Of a stretch of DNA of 64,000 nucleotides, positions 54,034 to 64,000 are shown piece by piece. The position numbers and the translations under genes are program-made. Below the pieces are notes generated by a model. It worked only from the letters and a program-made list of their open reading frames with translations, ran no database searches and was not told where the DNA came from. How positions within the stretch are numbered: the first letter of the stretch is position 1; each line of letters begins with the position of its first letter. Source of the DNA: Plazaster borealis (Eukaryota; Echinodermata; Asteroidea; Forcipulatida; Labidiasteridae); assembly GCA_021014325.1 (NCBI GenBank), contig JAJGQC010000659.1:62001-126000 (forward strand). Reading direction: 5' to 3'.

Positions 54034-55010
54034 ATGGCTAGTGAGTTTGATGCACAAGCTTTCAAGGATTCTGAAGATTTGTCAATCGAGAAGTTGCAAC
54101 AGTTAACAAAAGACGAGTTGCACGAAGTTGCCAAACACGTTCATGTAGAAATTGCTAGAAGTGCCAAAAAGGCAAAACTAGTGAACGTTCTAGCGGGAAG
54201 ACTGAACTTAGAGTTGTCTCAGTCTCCGCAAACTGTTGATCGAGAAATTGAGCTTGCAAAAATTGAGCTTGAAAAGGAAAGGCTCAGGCTTGAGTTTGAA
54301 GAAAAGGAAAAAGAAAGAGAAGAAAAGGAAAAAGAAAGAGAACTACGAAGGCTTGAACTCAAAGAAAAGGAAAAGGAACAAGAATTTGAACTGCGTAAGC
54401 TTGAATTAGAAGTGGGTTCAAAGAAAGGCAAGGAGAGAACTCCAATTGATTTTGATCTAGCGAAAAACGTGAGGTTGGTGCCAAAATTCAACGAACACGA
54501 TGTTGATACGTATTTTCTGTCGTTTGAGAAGATTGCCAAAAATCTTAGTTGGCCTGAGAAATATTGGCCTTTGCTCCTGCAGAGCACTTTTGTGGGTAAG
54601 GCTCAGAAAGTCTATGCCACATTTTCAGAGGACCAATGTAGTAAATATTCTACGGTTAAGGCATCCATTTTAAATGCGTATGAGTTGGTTCCTGAGGCGT
54701 ATAGACAGAAATTTAGAAAACTGACTAGATTGAATGGCCAGACCTTTGTTGAATTCGCTAGACAGAAGGAAATTGTTTTTGATCGATGGTATCAGTCTCT
54801 CAAATGTGAGAAAAATTTTGAGGAGTTAAAAGAAGTTGTCCTCATGGAAGAATTCAAAAACAGTGTCCCTCTGAGTATCAAAACCCATTTGGAAGAACAC
54901 AAGATCACCAAATTAAAGAAAGCTGCAGCGGTAGCTGATGATTATGAATTAACTCATAAAATGAGTATGGCAAAACTAATTTCCAGTCAAAGGGTTTTTA
55001 CCAAAATACT
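54034..55010 (+). CDS. gag: gag: coiled coil plus SCAN-like capsid region
   Basis: The structural polyprotein of the retrotransposon. It starts MASEFDAQAFKDSEDLSIEK after the leader. Residues 68-130 are a highly charged E/K/R coiled coil. Residues about 145-310 are the capsid-like part; about 221-305 (EAYRQKFRKL, FDRWYQS, LMEEFKNSVP) match the pattern of the SCAN domain, which is known to descend from Gmr1-type gag. The frame stays open to 55368, but from about 55010 the product is off-frame: the zinc knuckle is in another frame, so a frameshift lies near 55000. Confidence 0.85.
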
Positions 55011-55498
55011 AAGGGCAAGTCAGGTTCAGAGGCGCAGTCTAGCACTGGAAGTCCGTATTCATGGGATAGAAAGCCTTCATCACCGAGTGGAGCCAAGGAC
55101 GACCAGAAGAAGTCTTTTCCTCCGTGTGATTACTGTCATAAGAAGGGTCACACGAAGGCGAGATGTTTCAAGTTCATCGCTGACGAGCGAGGGCGGTCTG
55201 GAAAGCCTGTCGCTTTTGTCCGTAAGGACACTCTACTTCGTAGGAAGTCCGGTGAGGCCGATGGCAACCGTGTTTCTTCTTCGAAGATATCTGATGAAAT
55301 CAACAAAGTTGATGAAATCTACAAAGATTTTGTTCATTGTGGTGATGTGTCGTGTGTGTCTGATGTAGCCGACAGTCCAGTGGTTATCCTAAGGGATACA
55401 GGCGCGTCACAGTCACTGATGCTGGAGGATGTGTTGTCATTGTCTTCAGACAGTTCGCTAAATGCGACAATGTTGATTCAAGGTATTGGGGTAATTTT
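55010..55498 (+). pseudogene. Nucleocapsid zinc knuckle and aspartic protease, separate frame
   Basis: In a frame different from both the capsid and the integrase/RT frames lie a CCHC knuckle (CDYCHKKGHTKARC, from 55125) and the retropepsin active-site motif DTGAS (from 55395). This frame ends close to 55490, next to a G run where the pol frame begins. One of the two shifts could be programmed, but two in 500 bases suggests mutation. Confidence 0.75.
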
Positions 55499-57868
55499 AT
55501 GCCTGTCCCGTTGCATAGGGTAAATTTGAAATGTGATTTGTTCACTGGCCCTGTGGATGTTGGAGTTGTTCCTAGTCTACCGATGAAAGGTGTCGGATTA
55601 TTGCTAGGTAATGACGTTGCGGGAGGTAAAGTGTCGGCATCCCCTATTGTCTCTGGTGAACCTGTGGATGAGCCAGAAATTCATGCTTTGGAGGAGGAGT
55701 TTCCAGAAATCTTCCCCGAATGTGCAGTGACGAGATCTCAGATGAAGCAAACGGAAAAGGAGGTTGCAGCGTCAGTGCCTATAGAGGAGGACTCTGGTGT
55801 TTGGCTGGCTGAAACCTTTTTTAGTGATTTAGAAGAAAAGGAGGGAGTGTCTCAAGATGCTAAGTTTAGCCGATCCTCGCTGATAGAGCAGCAGAAAGCG
55901 GACCCAGATCTGAGGAAGCTCACCCAGACAGCGTGTTCTGAGGAAGAGGCTCAAGGGGTTCCGGAATGCTACTACGTCAAGTCTGGCGTGTTAATGAGGA
56001 AATGGAGACCTACCCAGAAACCAGCTGATGAAGAATGGAGTATTGTTCATCAAATTGTTGTTCCTCCATGTTACCGTGATGAGATCTTGAGAATCGCTCA
56101 CGAAATTCCGGTTGCGGGTCATCTTGGTATCAGAAAGACTCAAGCTAGAGTCATGGCTCATTTTTATTGGCCTAAGCTACATCAAGATGTGGTGAAATTC
56201 TGCAAGACGTGCCATACGTGTCAGATGGTGGGAAAGCCACAGCCATCGATCAAGCCTGCACCGATGATACCGATTCCTGCGTTTGATGAGCCGTTTACGA
56301 GAGTCCTGGTGGACTGTGTGGGTCCTCTACCGCGGACGAAGTCCGGGCAGCAGTATTTGTTGACCATAATGGATTTGTCAACCAGATTTCCAGAGGCCAT
56401 TCCACTGAGGAAGATAACAGCCAAAGTTGTTGTTGAGGCTCTTATGCAGTTTTTCACAAGATATGGTTTACCGAAAGAAGTGCAGTCCGATCAGGGGTCT
56501 AACTTCATGTCGGGTGTGTTTCAGGAAGTTCTGCGTGAGCTGGGAATCAAGCAGTTAAAATCATCTGCATGTCATCCGCAGTCTCAAGGAGCTCTAGAGA
56601 GGTACCACCAAACCATCAAGAATATGATAAGGGCTTACTGCGAGGATTTCCCAGAAGATTGGGACAAAGGAATTCCCTTCCTGTTGTTTGCAACCAGGGA
56701 CTCGCCAAACGAGTCAACTGGTTTTACTCCGTTTGAGTTGGTCTACGGTCATGAGGTGAGGGGGCCTTTGAAACTCATTAAGGAGAGGTTTTTGTCAGAG
56801 GATGAGGAGACCAATCTGCTCGACTATGTGTCGAACTTTAAGGAGAGGTTGTCTAGGGCATGTTCTGTGGCACAAGAACATCTGAAAGTGTCTCAACGGG
56901 TCATGAAGACGAGAGCAGACAGGAAATCTGAAGTCCGCATCTTTAAACCCGGCGAAAAAGTGCTAGTGCTGTTGCCTCTGCCTGGCGACCCCCTTAAAGC
57001 AAAGTTTAGTGGGCCCTACTGTGTCAAAAAGAAACTCAATGATGTCAATTACGTAATCAGTACCCCAGACCGAAGAAAGAGCCAAAGAGTTTGTCATGTT
57101 AACATGCTCAAGAAGTATTATGAGCGTGATAATTCTGGCCAGCCTGTGGGGGTAGCTGTCATTGAGGCAAAACCTGACGATGACAACTCATGCAATGAAG
57201 ACTTGGAGACAAAAACGTCTGAACTTGAATTTTTAGCTGTTCAGCTTTCTAACTCTGAAATTCTTGCTAATTTGGACGAAATCCTTGGTTATTTGCACAA
57301 TGACCAACGGAAAGATTTATCAAACCTACTCCAGAGGTACAAGCAAGTTTGTTCTGACAACCCAGGTCGTACGTCGGTAGCAGTTCATGATGTTGATGTA
57401 GGAAAGTCAAGACCTATAAAACAAGCTCCCTACCGACTTAACCCGGACAAGTTAGCCAAGGTTCGGGAGGAGGTTAAATTCATGATAAAACATGACATTA
57501 TCGAACCTAGTCAGAGTTCTTGGAGTTCTCCCATTGTCATGGTACCAAAGCCAAACGGTACTCTTAGATTTTGTATAGATTATAGAAAAGTCAATGCAGA
57601 AACTAAGACGGATTCTTATCCGATCCCGAGGTTGGAAGATTGTATTGATCGAGTGGGAAATTCGGCGTTTGTCAGTAAAATAGATCTGTTGAAAGGTTAT
57701 TGGCAGGTACCCTTGACTGACCGAGCCAAAGAAATTTCCGCATTTGTGACACCCGATGGTCTCTACCAATGTAAAACAATGCCCTTTGGGATGAAAAACG
57801 CCCCGGCTACGTTTCAGAGAATGATGAGCCAAGTCATTGCTGGGCTGGACAATTGTGTTGTCTATTGA
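55499..57868 (+). CDS. pol: pol: protease tail, integrase, then N-terminal part of reverse transcriptase
   Basis: Residues 1-45 are the protease end (LLLGNDVAGG). The integrase has an H-H-C-C zinc-binding region from residue 201 (HEIPVAGHLG... CKTCHTC) and a catalytic core with D272, D331 and E367, giving the expected D-D-35-E spacing. After a chromatin-end linker, RT begins near residue 640: APYRLNPDKL, SSPIVMVPKPNG, motif A KIDLLKGYWQ (Asp 729) and motif B FGMKNAPATF. The frame stops exactly at the YxDD box. ATG 55499 is probably not a real start, as the upstream part is in another frame. Confidence 0.88.
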   Translation: MPVPLHRVNLKCDLFTGPVDVGVVPSLPMKGVGLLLGNDVAGGKVSASPIVSGEPVDEPEIHALEEEFPEIFPECAVTRSQMKQTEKEVAASVPIEEDSGVWLAETFFSDLEEKEGVSQDAKFSRSSLIEQQKADPDLRKLTQTACSEEEAQGVPECYYVKSGVLMRKWRPTQKPADEEWSIVHQIVVPPCYRDEILRIAHEIPVAGHLGIRKTQARVMAHFYWPKLHQDVVKFCKTCHTCQMVGKPQPSIKPAPMIPIPAFDEPFTRVLVDCVGPLPRTKSGQQYLLTIMDLSTRFPEAIPLRKITAKVVVEALMQFFTRYGLPKEVQSDQGSNFMSGVFQEVLRELGIKQLKSSACHPQSQGALERYHQTIKNMIRAYCEDFPEDWDKGIPFLLFATRDSPNESTGFTPFELVYGHEVRGPLKLIKERFLSEDEETNLLDYVSNFKERLSRACSVAQEHLKVSQRVMKTRADRKSEVRIFKPGEKVLVLLPLPGDPLKAKFSGPYCVKKKLNDVNYVISTPDRRKSQRVCHVNMLKKYYERDNSGQPVGVAVIEAKPDDDNSCNEDLETKTSELEFLAVQLSNSEILANLDEILGYLHNDQRKDLSNLLQRYKQVCSDNPGRTSVAVHDVDVGKSRPIKQAPYRLNPDKLAKVREEVKFMIKHDIIEPSQSSWSSPIVMVPKPNGTLRFCIDYRKVNAETKTDSYPIPRLEDCIDRVGNSAFVSKIDLLKGYWQVPLTDRAKEISAFVTPDGLYQCKTMPFGMKNAPATFQRMMSQVIAGLDNCVVY

Positions 57869-58134
57869 TGACATTTTGGTATACAGCGATAACTGGAAAG
57901 ACCATCTGAAACACTTGGGTGCCCTGTTTGATAAGCTTTCTAAAGCAAACTTGGTGGCGAATCTCAAAAATAGTGAGTTTGCCAAAGCAACGGTGACCTA
58001 CTTAGGTCATGTGGTCGGTCAGGGTCACGTGCTACCCCGAGTAGCAAAGATCAAAGCTATTCAAGAATTTCCCATGCCCACAGGAAAGAGAGAATTGATG
58101 AGATTCCTGGGTATGAGTCGATTTTACAGAAAGT
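57837..58134 (+). pseudogene. RT catalytic box and thumb, separate frame
   Basis: It continues the RT in a new frame: IDDILVYSDNW, LRKNSEF-type region (LKNSEFAKATVTYLGHVV) and KRELMRFLGMSRFYRK, then a stop at about 58134. The frameshift relative to the previous segment lies inside the YxDD catalytic motif, so this copy cannot make an active polymerase. Confidence 0.85.
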
Positions 58135-58158
58135 AACTTTAGCACCATTGCGACTCCA

Positions 58159-58656
58159 TTGACTCAACTTTTACAGAAGAATGTAAAGTTTGTTTGGTCT
58201 GACTCTTGTCAAAAGGCGTTTGATAATTTAAAGGCCATTCTAACAAACGAACCAGTTCTGGCTGCACCAAATTTTGACAAGGCGTTCAGAATAGCCATTG
58301 ACGCCAGTGATGTTGGTGTCGGAGCAGTTTTGCTCCAAGATGATGAGTCTGGAATCGAGCGACCTATCAGTTACTTTTCAAAGAAACTGAACAAATACCA
58401 GGCAAAATACTCCACCATCGAAAAAGAGGCGTTAGGTTTAGTTCTTGCCCTACAACACTTTGAGGTGTATGTAACGAATGGTGCTGGGGAGACGATCATT
58501 TATACTGATCATAACCCACTTGTGTTTTTGGAGAAATTCAAAACCAAGAACCAGAGGTTATTCCGCTGGAGTTTGATTTTGCAACCATATCCACTCAAGA
58601 TTGTTCATATCGCTGGGAAGAGCAATGTAATTGCGGATGCTCTGTCCAGAGTTTAG
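58159..58656 (+). pseudogene. RNase H domain, separate frame
   Basis: An RNase H of the Ty3/Gypsy type: FDKAFRIAIDASDVGVGAVL (first catalytic Asp), KEALGLVLALQHFEVY (Glu), YTDHNPLVFL (Asp) and the end [13 protein letters not shown] before a stop. Nothing follows but the untranslated tail, confirming that no integrase lies downstream. Confidence 0.88.
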
Positions 58657-58854
58657 AATAATGTACATAAACACAATTGGTATTTATTTCTGATGTGCTA
58701 AACCAGTAACAGTGTTTGTAAGATTATTGGTGTTGGCAGATTATTGTAAAATGTCTAAGTCAGACGTAACTAAACTACTCAAATTTTAAATCATTTTGAA
58801 GTTTATGTTAACATTTCTTTTCGAAACGAAAATTTCCTTGGGTAAATTTTCTTA

Positions 58855-58869
58855 TTTTATGGGGGGAGA
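58855..58869 (+). other. Polypurine tract
   Basis: ATGGGGGGAGA directly before the 3' LTR, the usual position of the plus-strand primer. The same tract precedes the LTR at 20315. Confidence 0.75.
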
Positions 58870-59690
58870 TGTTATGAGATCCTAATACATGTACATTAGT
58901 TACGTGTGTTCAACGCACGCTGTCAATCATTCTTTGTGTGTAAGGTCATTAACCCTAGTGGGCGGTGCTAATATAGAATGATCTAGAGTAGTACTTTCTA
59001 GAAAACGACACAAATCCTTTATATACGGGCTGGGGTAAATCTAGGACGGGGACACAAATACTCAAGACTGGTGGAAGCTACGACTTCTGTGATTGTGATT
59101 CAACTCGTTGGAGGAGCTTTTGGTAGAGTTCGCTTTTGACCGAGTGCAGTTAAAGAGCTTAATTTAAATCCGGAAAGGACAGTTTCGAACTTAATCTACA
59201 GTTCGGTATTTTGGGGTCTTCTTCCCCATATTTTGTGGCGGGTGTCAGATTGTGTACCCGTTGTTGCTTCGTCTTCTTCTGGACATTTTTCGGAGTGAGT
59301 TCGCCCCGTGATAGCTCATAGTCACATCGGCAAAGAACTGTTTTACCGCCCCTGGAGTTGATCGTTTTAGAGCCAGTGTATGTGATCCTCGCTGTATCTT
59401 CTGTTGCCGTGATCCTCGCCTGTATTTCATCCCGGTTGACGTATTAGCTTGTGAGATTACTTATTTTGTATACAATCTATTTAATGTACACTTGTTTTAC
59501 TCAATCATTGTGCGTTTGTTAAACCCAATCGGTATTTGAAGTGGCTGACAGTTTCATCATTAAATCACTTTGATTCTGTGTTCTTTACATCAGTGTCACC
59601 TTGTTTGATTTCTTTGTTGCATCTGAGAAAATTCAGGCTTTTTGAGTGATTTATATTCACGGATAGTTTGGAGATTTTTGGATCGTAACA
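58870..59690 (+). repeat. 3' LTR
   Basis: TGTTATGAGATCC... to ...GGATCGTAACA, followed by the minisatellite. It is very similar to the 5' LTR. The open frame on its minus strand (59245-59430), also present in the other LTR copies, is not supported as a gene. Confidence 0.92.
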
Positions 59691-60078
59691 ATAATATTAT
59701 AATTATAATACAAAGTTTTACAATGAATCCGCGTTAGGGCGGGACGTGGAAAACGTCAAACCACAACCAACACGAGTATAGACAGTGCGAGATTCTCAAT
59801 AATATTATAATTATAATGAATCGGACAACGTCAAACCCCAACTATACCCAAACCAACAAGAGCATAGACATTGCGAGGTTCTCAATAATATTATAATTAT
59901 AATACAAAGTTTTACAATGAATCCGCGTGAGGGCGGGACGCGGAAAACGTCAAACCCCAACTATGCCCAAACCAACAAGAGTATAGAAGTTTTACAATGA
60001 ATCCGCGTGAGGGCGGGACGTGGAAAACGTCAAAACCTCAACTATGCCCCAACCAACACAAGAGAGAGAATGAGGTTC
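59691..60078. repeat. Right-hand remainder of the minisatellite, degenerate
   Basis: About four truncated or internally deleted units with the same words (AATAATATTATAATT, GGGCGGGACG, AACGTCAAACC). It is the continuation of array A beyond the retrotransposon insertion. Confidence 0.9.
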
Positions 60079-63000
60079 TCAATTTAGTCCCAATATTTTG
60101 ATAGATAATTACGAACAATTCAGTATTGTACAAATATCAAAACACTTTATAAACAAACACATTATAAACAAGTTTAAAATAGCATTCCCATTTTCAATTT
60201 TTTGCTCATATAGCTGTTTATAAAAAAAAACTTGGATTTTTTTGTTTAACACCCCGTTTGAATCACGCCACGCTTGACTTTGTGCGTTTTAAGTAACCAG
60301 AAACTGTGGTAGAGTCTTGCTCTCGTTGTTTTCGTTGATTTGATACATTTATTTGACTTTCATATTCGTCGCTAATTTACCTTCCCCACAATATCACATA
60401 AATTGTAAAGCCACAAACTACATGAAACTAAAGTATGTAATGAAACATAATCGCTCACACTTAGATTTCAATGTGGTGCAAAACACAACACTTGCCGGTG
60501 TGAAGGGACTATGCCAAACGCTGTGGATTCTCAGCTTCACAAACAATAAACACGAATGCTTACTGAACTCATGCAGAAACTACAGAGGTTAGCCTGAACA
60601 ACTGACGTCACACTTTGAGGCTCGTGAACAATGATTACAGATTACATTGTGTATTTACAACATTACATACAAACATTATGTACACGCGCGCAGCAGCAGA
60701 CGATCGAAAAAGTTGGTGTAGCTGACAAACACGTCACTTCGGAGCGGACCAATCATAACACAGATAAGGAAAGCTTACGTCACTGGCCGATTATCTAATA
60801 AAATTATTGTAGCCAATGAAATCACTTGACCTGTAAGACCGGTGCCTGTCGTTATCCTTGCGGATAAAGACAGGGGACCAGTCTATACAGAGAAGTGGAC
60901 AATGCACGGATTGGGACGCTAGAGGGCGACTTGCAATCCTTGAGGATCTGTCTCGGGAGACTTAACTTCTAAGACAATCCACGCTATTCAGTGCATGTGA
61001 ACAGATATCCTGCACCACCAGCCAGAGACGGCAAACTCACAAAAAACTGTTGCCGAAAGAGGAACCGCAGCAAATTCAAGAAACACCAGAAGCAATTTGA
61101 TCAGACCAAATGGATTGAGGCACACTCAAGAAATACCGGAAGCAATTAGATTTAATAGACAGAACAAGCCAATTCCCTTTATTGCTCAAAGCCGCGAGCG
61201 CCTGATAGGGAAACTCCGATAAATATATCTTGTTCTGTTTGTAAGACCGGTAATGTAGCATTATTATGACACCGTGTTACGCAGAGTCAGAGACAGCTAG
61301 CTATTGGCAAGCTCAGAGGGAATCATACAGCAGTGACAACACACCGCCCTCTATACCTTACTTTGAAAACGACGAACATGTTACAAAAATAGTGTCTGTC
61401 ACGCTATTTCAATGACCATTCCCAACTAAACAGTCTTGGTAATCTTGCTTTTCAATATTTATAAACAATTCCTCGGATTGTAGTCGAAAACCGTTTTGAA
61501 GTATGTAGGTTTATCTGCCATAAGACGACAGCTTGTACACCCTTCATTGCAACTCTGTTTAATTTAAAGCCGGTTTCGAAGGTATTCTGTCCTTCCCTAT
61601 GAAAGCCGTTCCCCAACTAATTAGGCCTAATGTGTTCAGTCGTACCTCGAATTGATTTCCCGGTACTTATGACTTTATTTTGCTTTGTTTGTAAACGCCA
61701 AAACCTATGTTTATGTGTAGGTACACAACCGCTTGCCACAGCACGCTGCCAAACCTGGACCACTGTCCACAATTCAATGCTGCTGCTGCTTACGGCTACG
61801 GAATTTTTCAATTTACGATCATTCCTTATCTCAAATGAAATCATTCATACGTTACCAAAAAACATTTGCCGAGGTTTAAGGTACTTTTGTTATCTTCGGT
61901 GAAATGAAAAACCCACCACAACAAAAACCGCAACATTCATTTCTACGCAACTCCTTAAAACAGTAAGCATAGCGCGAGAATTTTGAGTTGGGAACGCTAT
62001 TATTCGAGGAGCACATTCTCACGTGGAGACCACATTTCCTTTACGTACGTGGCGGAATTTCCTAATATTCAATCCAAGGAAAACGGTTTTGGGACATAAT
62101 TCCAGGGTGAACCTCCTTTCACATCGGCATGTTTCGTGTTTTGCACATAAGTGGGACTTTTTAAAATTATTGTTAGCTTTAACAATAAACACTCAAAACA
62201 AGCGGCGAGTTTTTTTTTGCGACAATGACGGTTACTTTAATATCAAGATCCAACCTGTAAACATACAATAATTATACTATTAAGCTGCAATTTGTGTTTT
62301 AAAATTTACATTGAAATGACAGAGAAAACGGTAACCTTAACACACCTATACATTACCGAATATTACGATGATGTAACCATAAGGAAATTGACGCTATTTT
62401 TACGGGCAACTTGGGTTTAAGCTATAAGCGGTAGGCCTACCCTCACCAATCTTGCAAGGAATTTGATAACTCCGCGTGTTGTGCGCGGTATTTCTGCATA
62501 ACGGATATGTCGCCAAACAATAATAATAATAACACAAACTACGATTAATTTTACCGTAAAGGTCCGAGTAAGCGATCATATGGGGTCCGGGTTACACCAT
62601 GACGTCAAGTAGAAACTGTCTAAATATTATACAAATAATATTGATCCAAAATATGAAAATGAAAGGTTTGTTTTTCCTCCTTAAAATTGTAACTGTTTTT
62701 AACATTTTATTTAGAGTCCTCCCTTACTCACTGGTTTTCCTCTTCCAGTCCATTGTCCTCTCTCCGTGTTTACTTTTCTTATATCCGTTGTGTGCCTCCA
62801 GAGTAAGGTGCCAAGCATTCTTATTAACTACTGAATTACTAACCAAATGGTGAAACAAAACGTCATCTTGTAATCGCGGCTCGCCAACTCGCACACATAA
62901 TGATATAGATGTTTTAAATGCATTTTTCTTAGTAGGCTTAAAGCAGTTATTTTTCTATTTTTGCTCAACAGTTTTCTCATCAGTCAATTAATTGTAATTG

Positions 63001-63623
63001 AATATTATTAAAATATTAAAACACGACCGAGTAAATTTATATTGATACAGTTTTTAGTCTTCTTTAATTTTCGAAAGTTGTATTTAATCGTGTCCGTAAC
63101 TAGCCACAAGGCAATCTGACTTGGTAAATTCAAATAAACTTTTGGAAGCAAATTGACAAGAACGGGGTTTGAACTTTAACTTCTTCGTCTTAACCTTTAC
63201 CCCTTGAACATTTACCTATTAACCTGAACAACCCGACTTGTTTTACCATGGTCAGGGTTACTGAGTTTGTTGCTGTCAACCGACTCATTTCATTTATGTT
63301 TATTGCTAAAACTGTACAATTCAGCAAATAGTTTTTCCCGTCTGTCTATAGACACTTTGTAAATGTATCGAGACTTTAACGTGTAATCATTGTCATGACA
63401 TAATATTTATATCCTCGTTGATTCTATAGAATTAAATTATATTGAAGTTGATGCAAACAGCTAGATCAAATCATTATCTTAATGAAACTATAACAAATAA
63501 AACACGAGAAAAACAACGAACACACAAACAGGCAAAAAACTAATAAGTGGGGAAGGATTGACAATCAAACAGAAGGAAGTCAACCTACCACATGATAAGA
63601 CAATGAACGATCAAGAAACAGTA
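60079..63623. other. Featureless AT-rich sequence
   Basis: No gene, repeat family or RNA was recognised. Open frames (60353-60592, 61617-61902, 62023-62271, 62599-62853) lack domains. A short near-repeat (CACCAGAAGCAATTTGAT and TACCGGAAGCAATTAGAT) is at about 61085 and 61135. Confidence 0.5.
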
Positions 63624-63701
63624 GGGCTAGATAGATCAGTTGTTAGACCGCCGCCGACACGTTGATCCGGAGGTCACAGGTTCAAGTCCCGCTCTAGTAA
63701 A
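63624..63701 (+). repeat. tRNA-derived SINE head or pseudo-tRNA
   Basis: It contains an A-box-like TAGATCAGTTGTTAGACC and a B box GGTTCAAGTCC at 63679-63689 at normal spacing. Six acceptor-like pairs form (GCTAGA with TCTAGT), but the anticodon arm is poor. AATTTTT follows, a possible Pol III stop. It is therefore more like a SINE promoter or tRNA relic than a working tRNA. Confidence 0.55.
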
Positions 63702-64000
63702 TTTTTCCTTTGTTTTGTTACAAATTATATAAAATTTACCCAGTCAGTTGCCTTGTGCATGGTTATTACTTGATCAAGAAACTGCAACAATATAATAAAC
63801 ACTAAAATCACAATTGTATACGATGTAATTAATTTAAGATAATCTTGAATAAATATAAAATAAAATAGCATAACAGTTTTTTTTATAATAAGCATTTAAA
63901 ATTGTCTGTGTACACAGTTGCCGGCTTCTTGGTATTTTACAGAATAATAATATCAAACCAAAACATTTTCTATGCTTTGAAATAATTATCTGGGTTACAT
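63702..64000. other. AT-rich end of window
   Basis: No features were recognised. It may include the body of the SINE, which I cannot delimit. Confidence 0.4.

Larger units (their letters stand above)
50138..54070. repeat. Tandem duplication of a 1.97-kb block
   Basis: 50138-52100 and 52111-54070 are nearly identical, with an offset of 1973. Each contains minisatellite array, LTR, primer-binding site and the first 37 bases of gag (ending TTTCAAGGATT). Between them is a 10-base junction AATTAATTAA. Observed differences are very few (for example GAGGGCGGG versus GAGGGTGGG and small homopolymer changes in the LTR). Confidence 0.95.
53104..59690 (+). mobile_element. Gmr1-like Ty3/Gypsy-type LTR retrotransposon, nearly complete
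   Basis: 6.59 kb: LTR (53104-53922), primer site, gag, protease, integrase, reverse transcriptase, RNase H, purine tract and LTR (58870-59690). Integrase precedes RT, the reverse of the normal Ty3/Gypsy order and characteristic of Gmr1-type elements described in deuterostomes. It is inserted in the minisatellite: the left flank CTCAATAA and right flank AATAATATTATAATT imply a 4-5 bp target duplication (ATAA or AATAA). Several frameshifts and a stop make it non-autonomous as read. LTRs are very similar, so it is recent. Confidence 0.9.

Noticed and set aside
54219..54587. Minus-strand Ser-rich frame opposite gag
   Set aside because: It is the shadow of the Glu/Lys coiled coil on the other strand.

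Overview
The window is animal nuclear DNA, most likely from a marine invertebrate deuterostome (an echinoderm is my best guess). It is AT-rich and has multi-kilobase introns and many transposable elements. It contains a multi-exon Tie-like receptor gene and a retrotransposon with the pol order described from deuterostome Gmr1 elements. I see no bacterial operon, CRISPR array or phage.

The one host gene I can support is on the minus strand and covers 36708 down to position 1, continuing out of the window. Thirteen coding exons can be placed with GT/AG splice sites. They encode a signal peptide, a first Ig-like module, a second Ig-like module, six EGF-like modules and four FN3 modules (the last one cut by the window edge). 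Every intron is phase 1 and every complete internal exon except exon 4 is a multiple of three. The order, the intron positions and the string [11 protein letters not shown] identify the ectodomain of a Tie1/TEK (Tie2) receptor tyrosine kinase. The transmembrane and kinase parts would lie beyond position 1. Oddities are a one-base deficit in the first EGF exon, an expanded EGF set, no recognisable third Ig domain, a cysteine-free first Ig exon, and a half-duplicated FN3 exon that runs into a stop.

The introns hold much of the mobile DNA. Between exons 12 and 13 is a decayed Penelope-like element with a degenerate hammerhead-ribozyme-like motif. Intron 2 (about 15.5 kb) holds a cluster of GTAACGCGAGTTACC motifs, several MITEs, a 5'-truncated Gmr1-like copy with its LTR, and an intron-containing transposase-like pseudogene split by a 1.1-kb foldback element. 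Intron 1 (about 8.2 kb) holds 1.6 kb of degenerate repeats, tandem duplications, a possible Helitron end and GC-rich minisatellites.

Upstream of the gene (36.7-64 kb) the sequence is almost all repeats: a 2.85-kb terminal-inverted-repeat element carrying exons of an intron-containing non-transposase gene, a decayed APE-type LINE, an eight-copy minisatellite of about 119 bp, and a nearly complete Gmr1-like LTR retrotransposon (PR-IN-RT-RH order) inserted in that minisatellite. A block of about 2 kb (minisatellite + LTR + primer site + start of gag) is duplicated in tandem. The last 4 kb is mostly featureless apart from a tRNA-derived SINE head.

The most novel-looking signal is that two different TA-flanked inverted-repeat elements (21726-22817 and 40155-43007) carry similar short first exons with the same splice phase. 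This suggests a transposon family that mobilises an intron-bearing gene.
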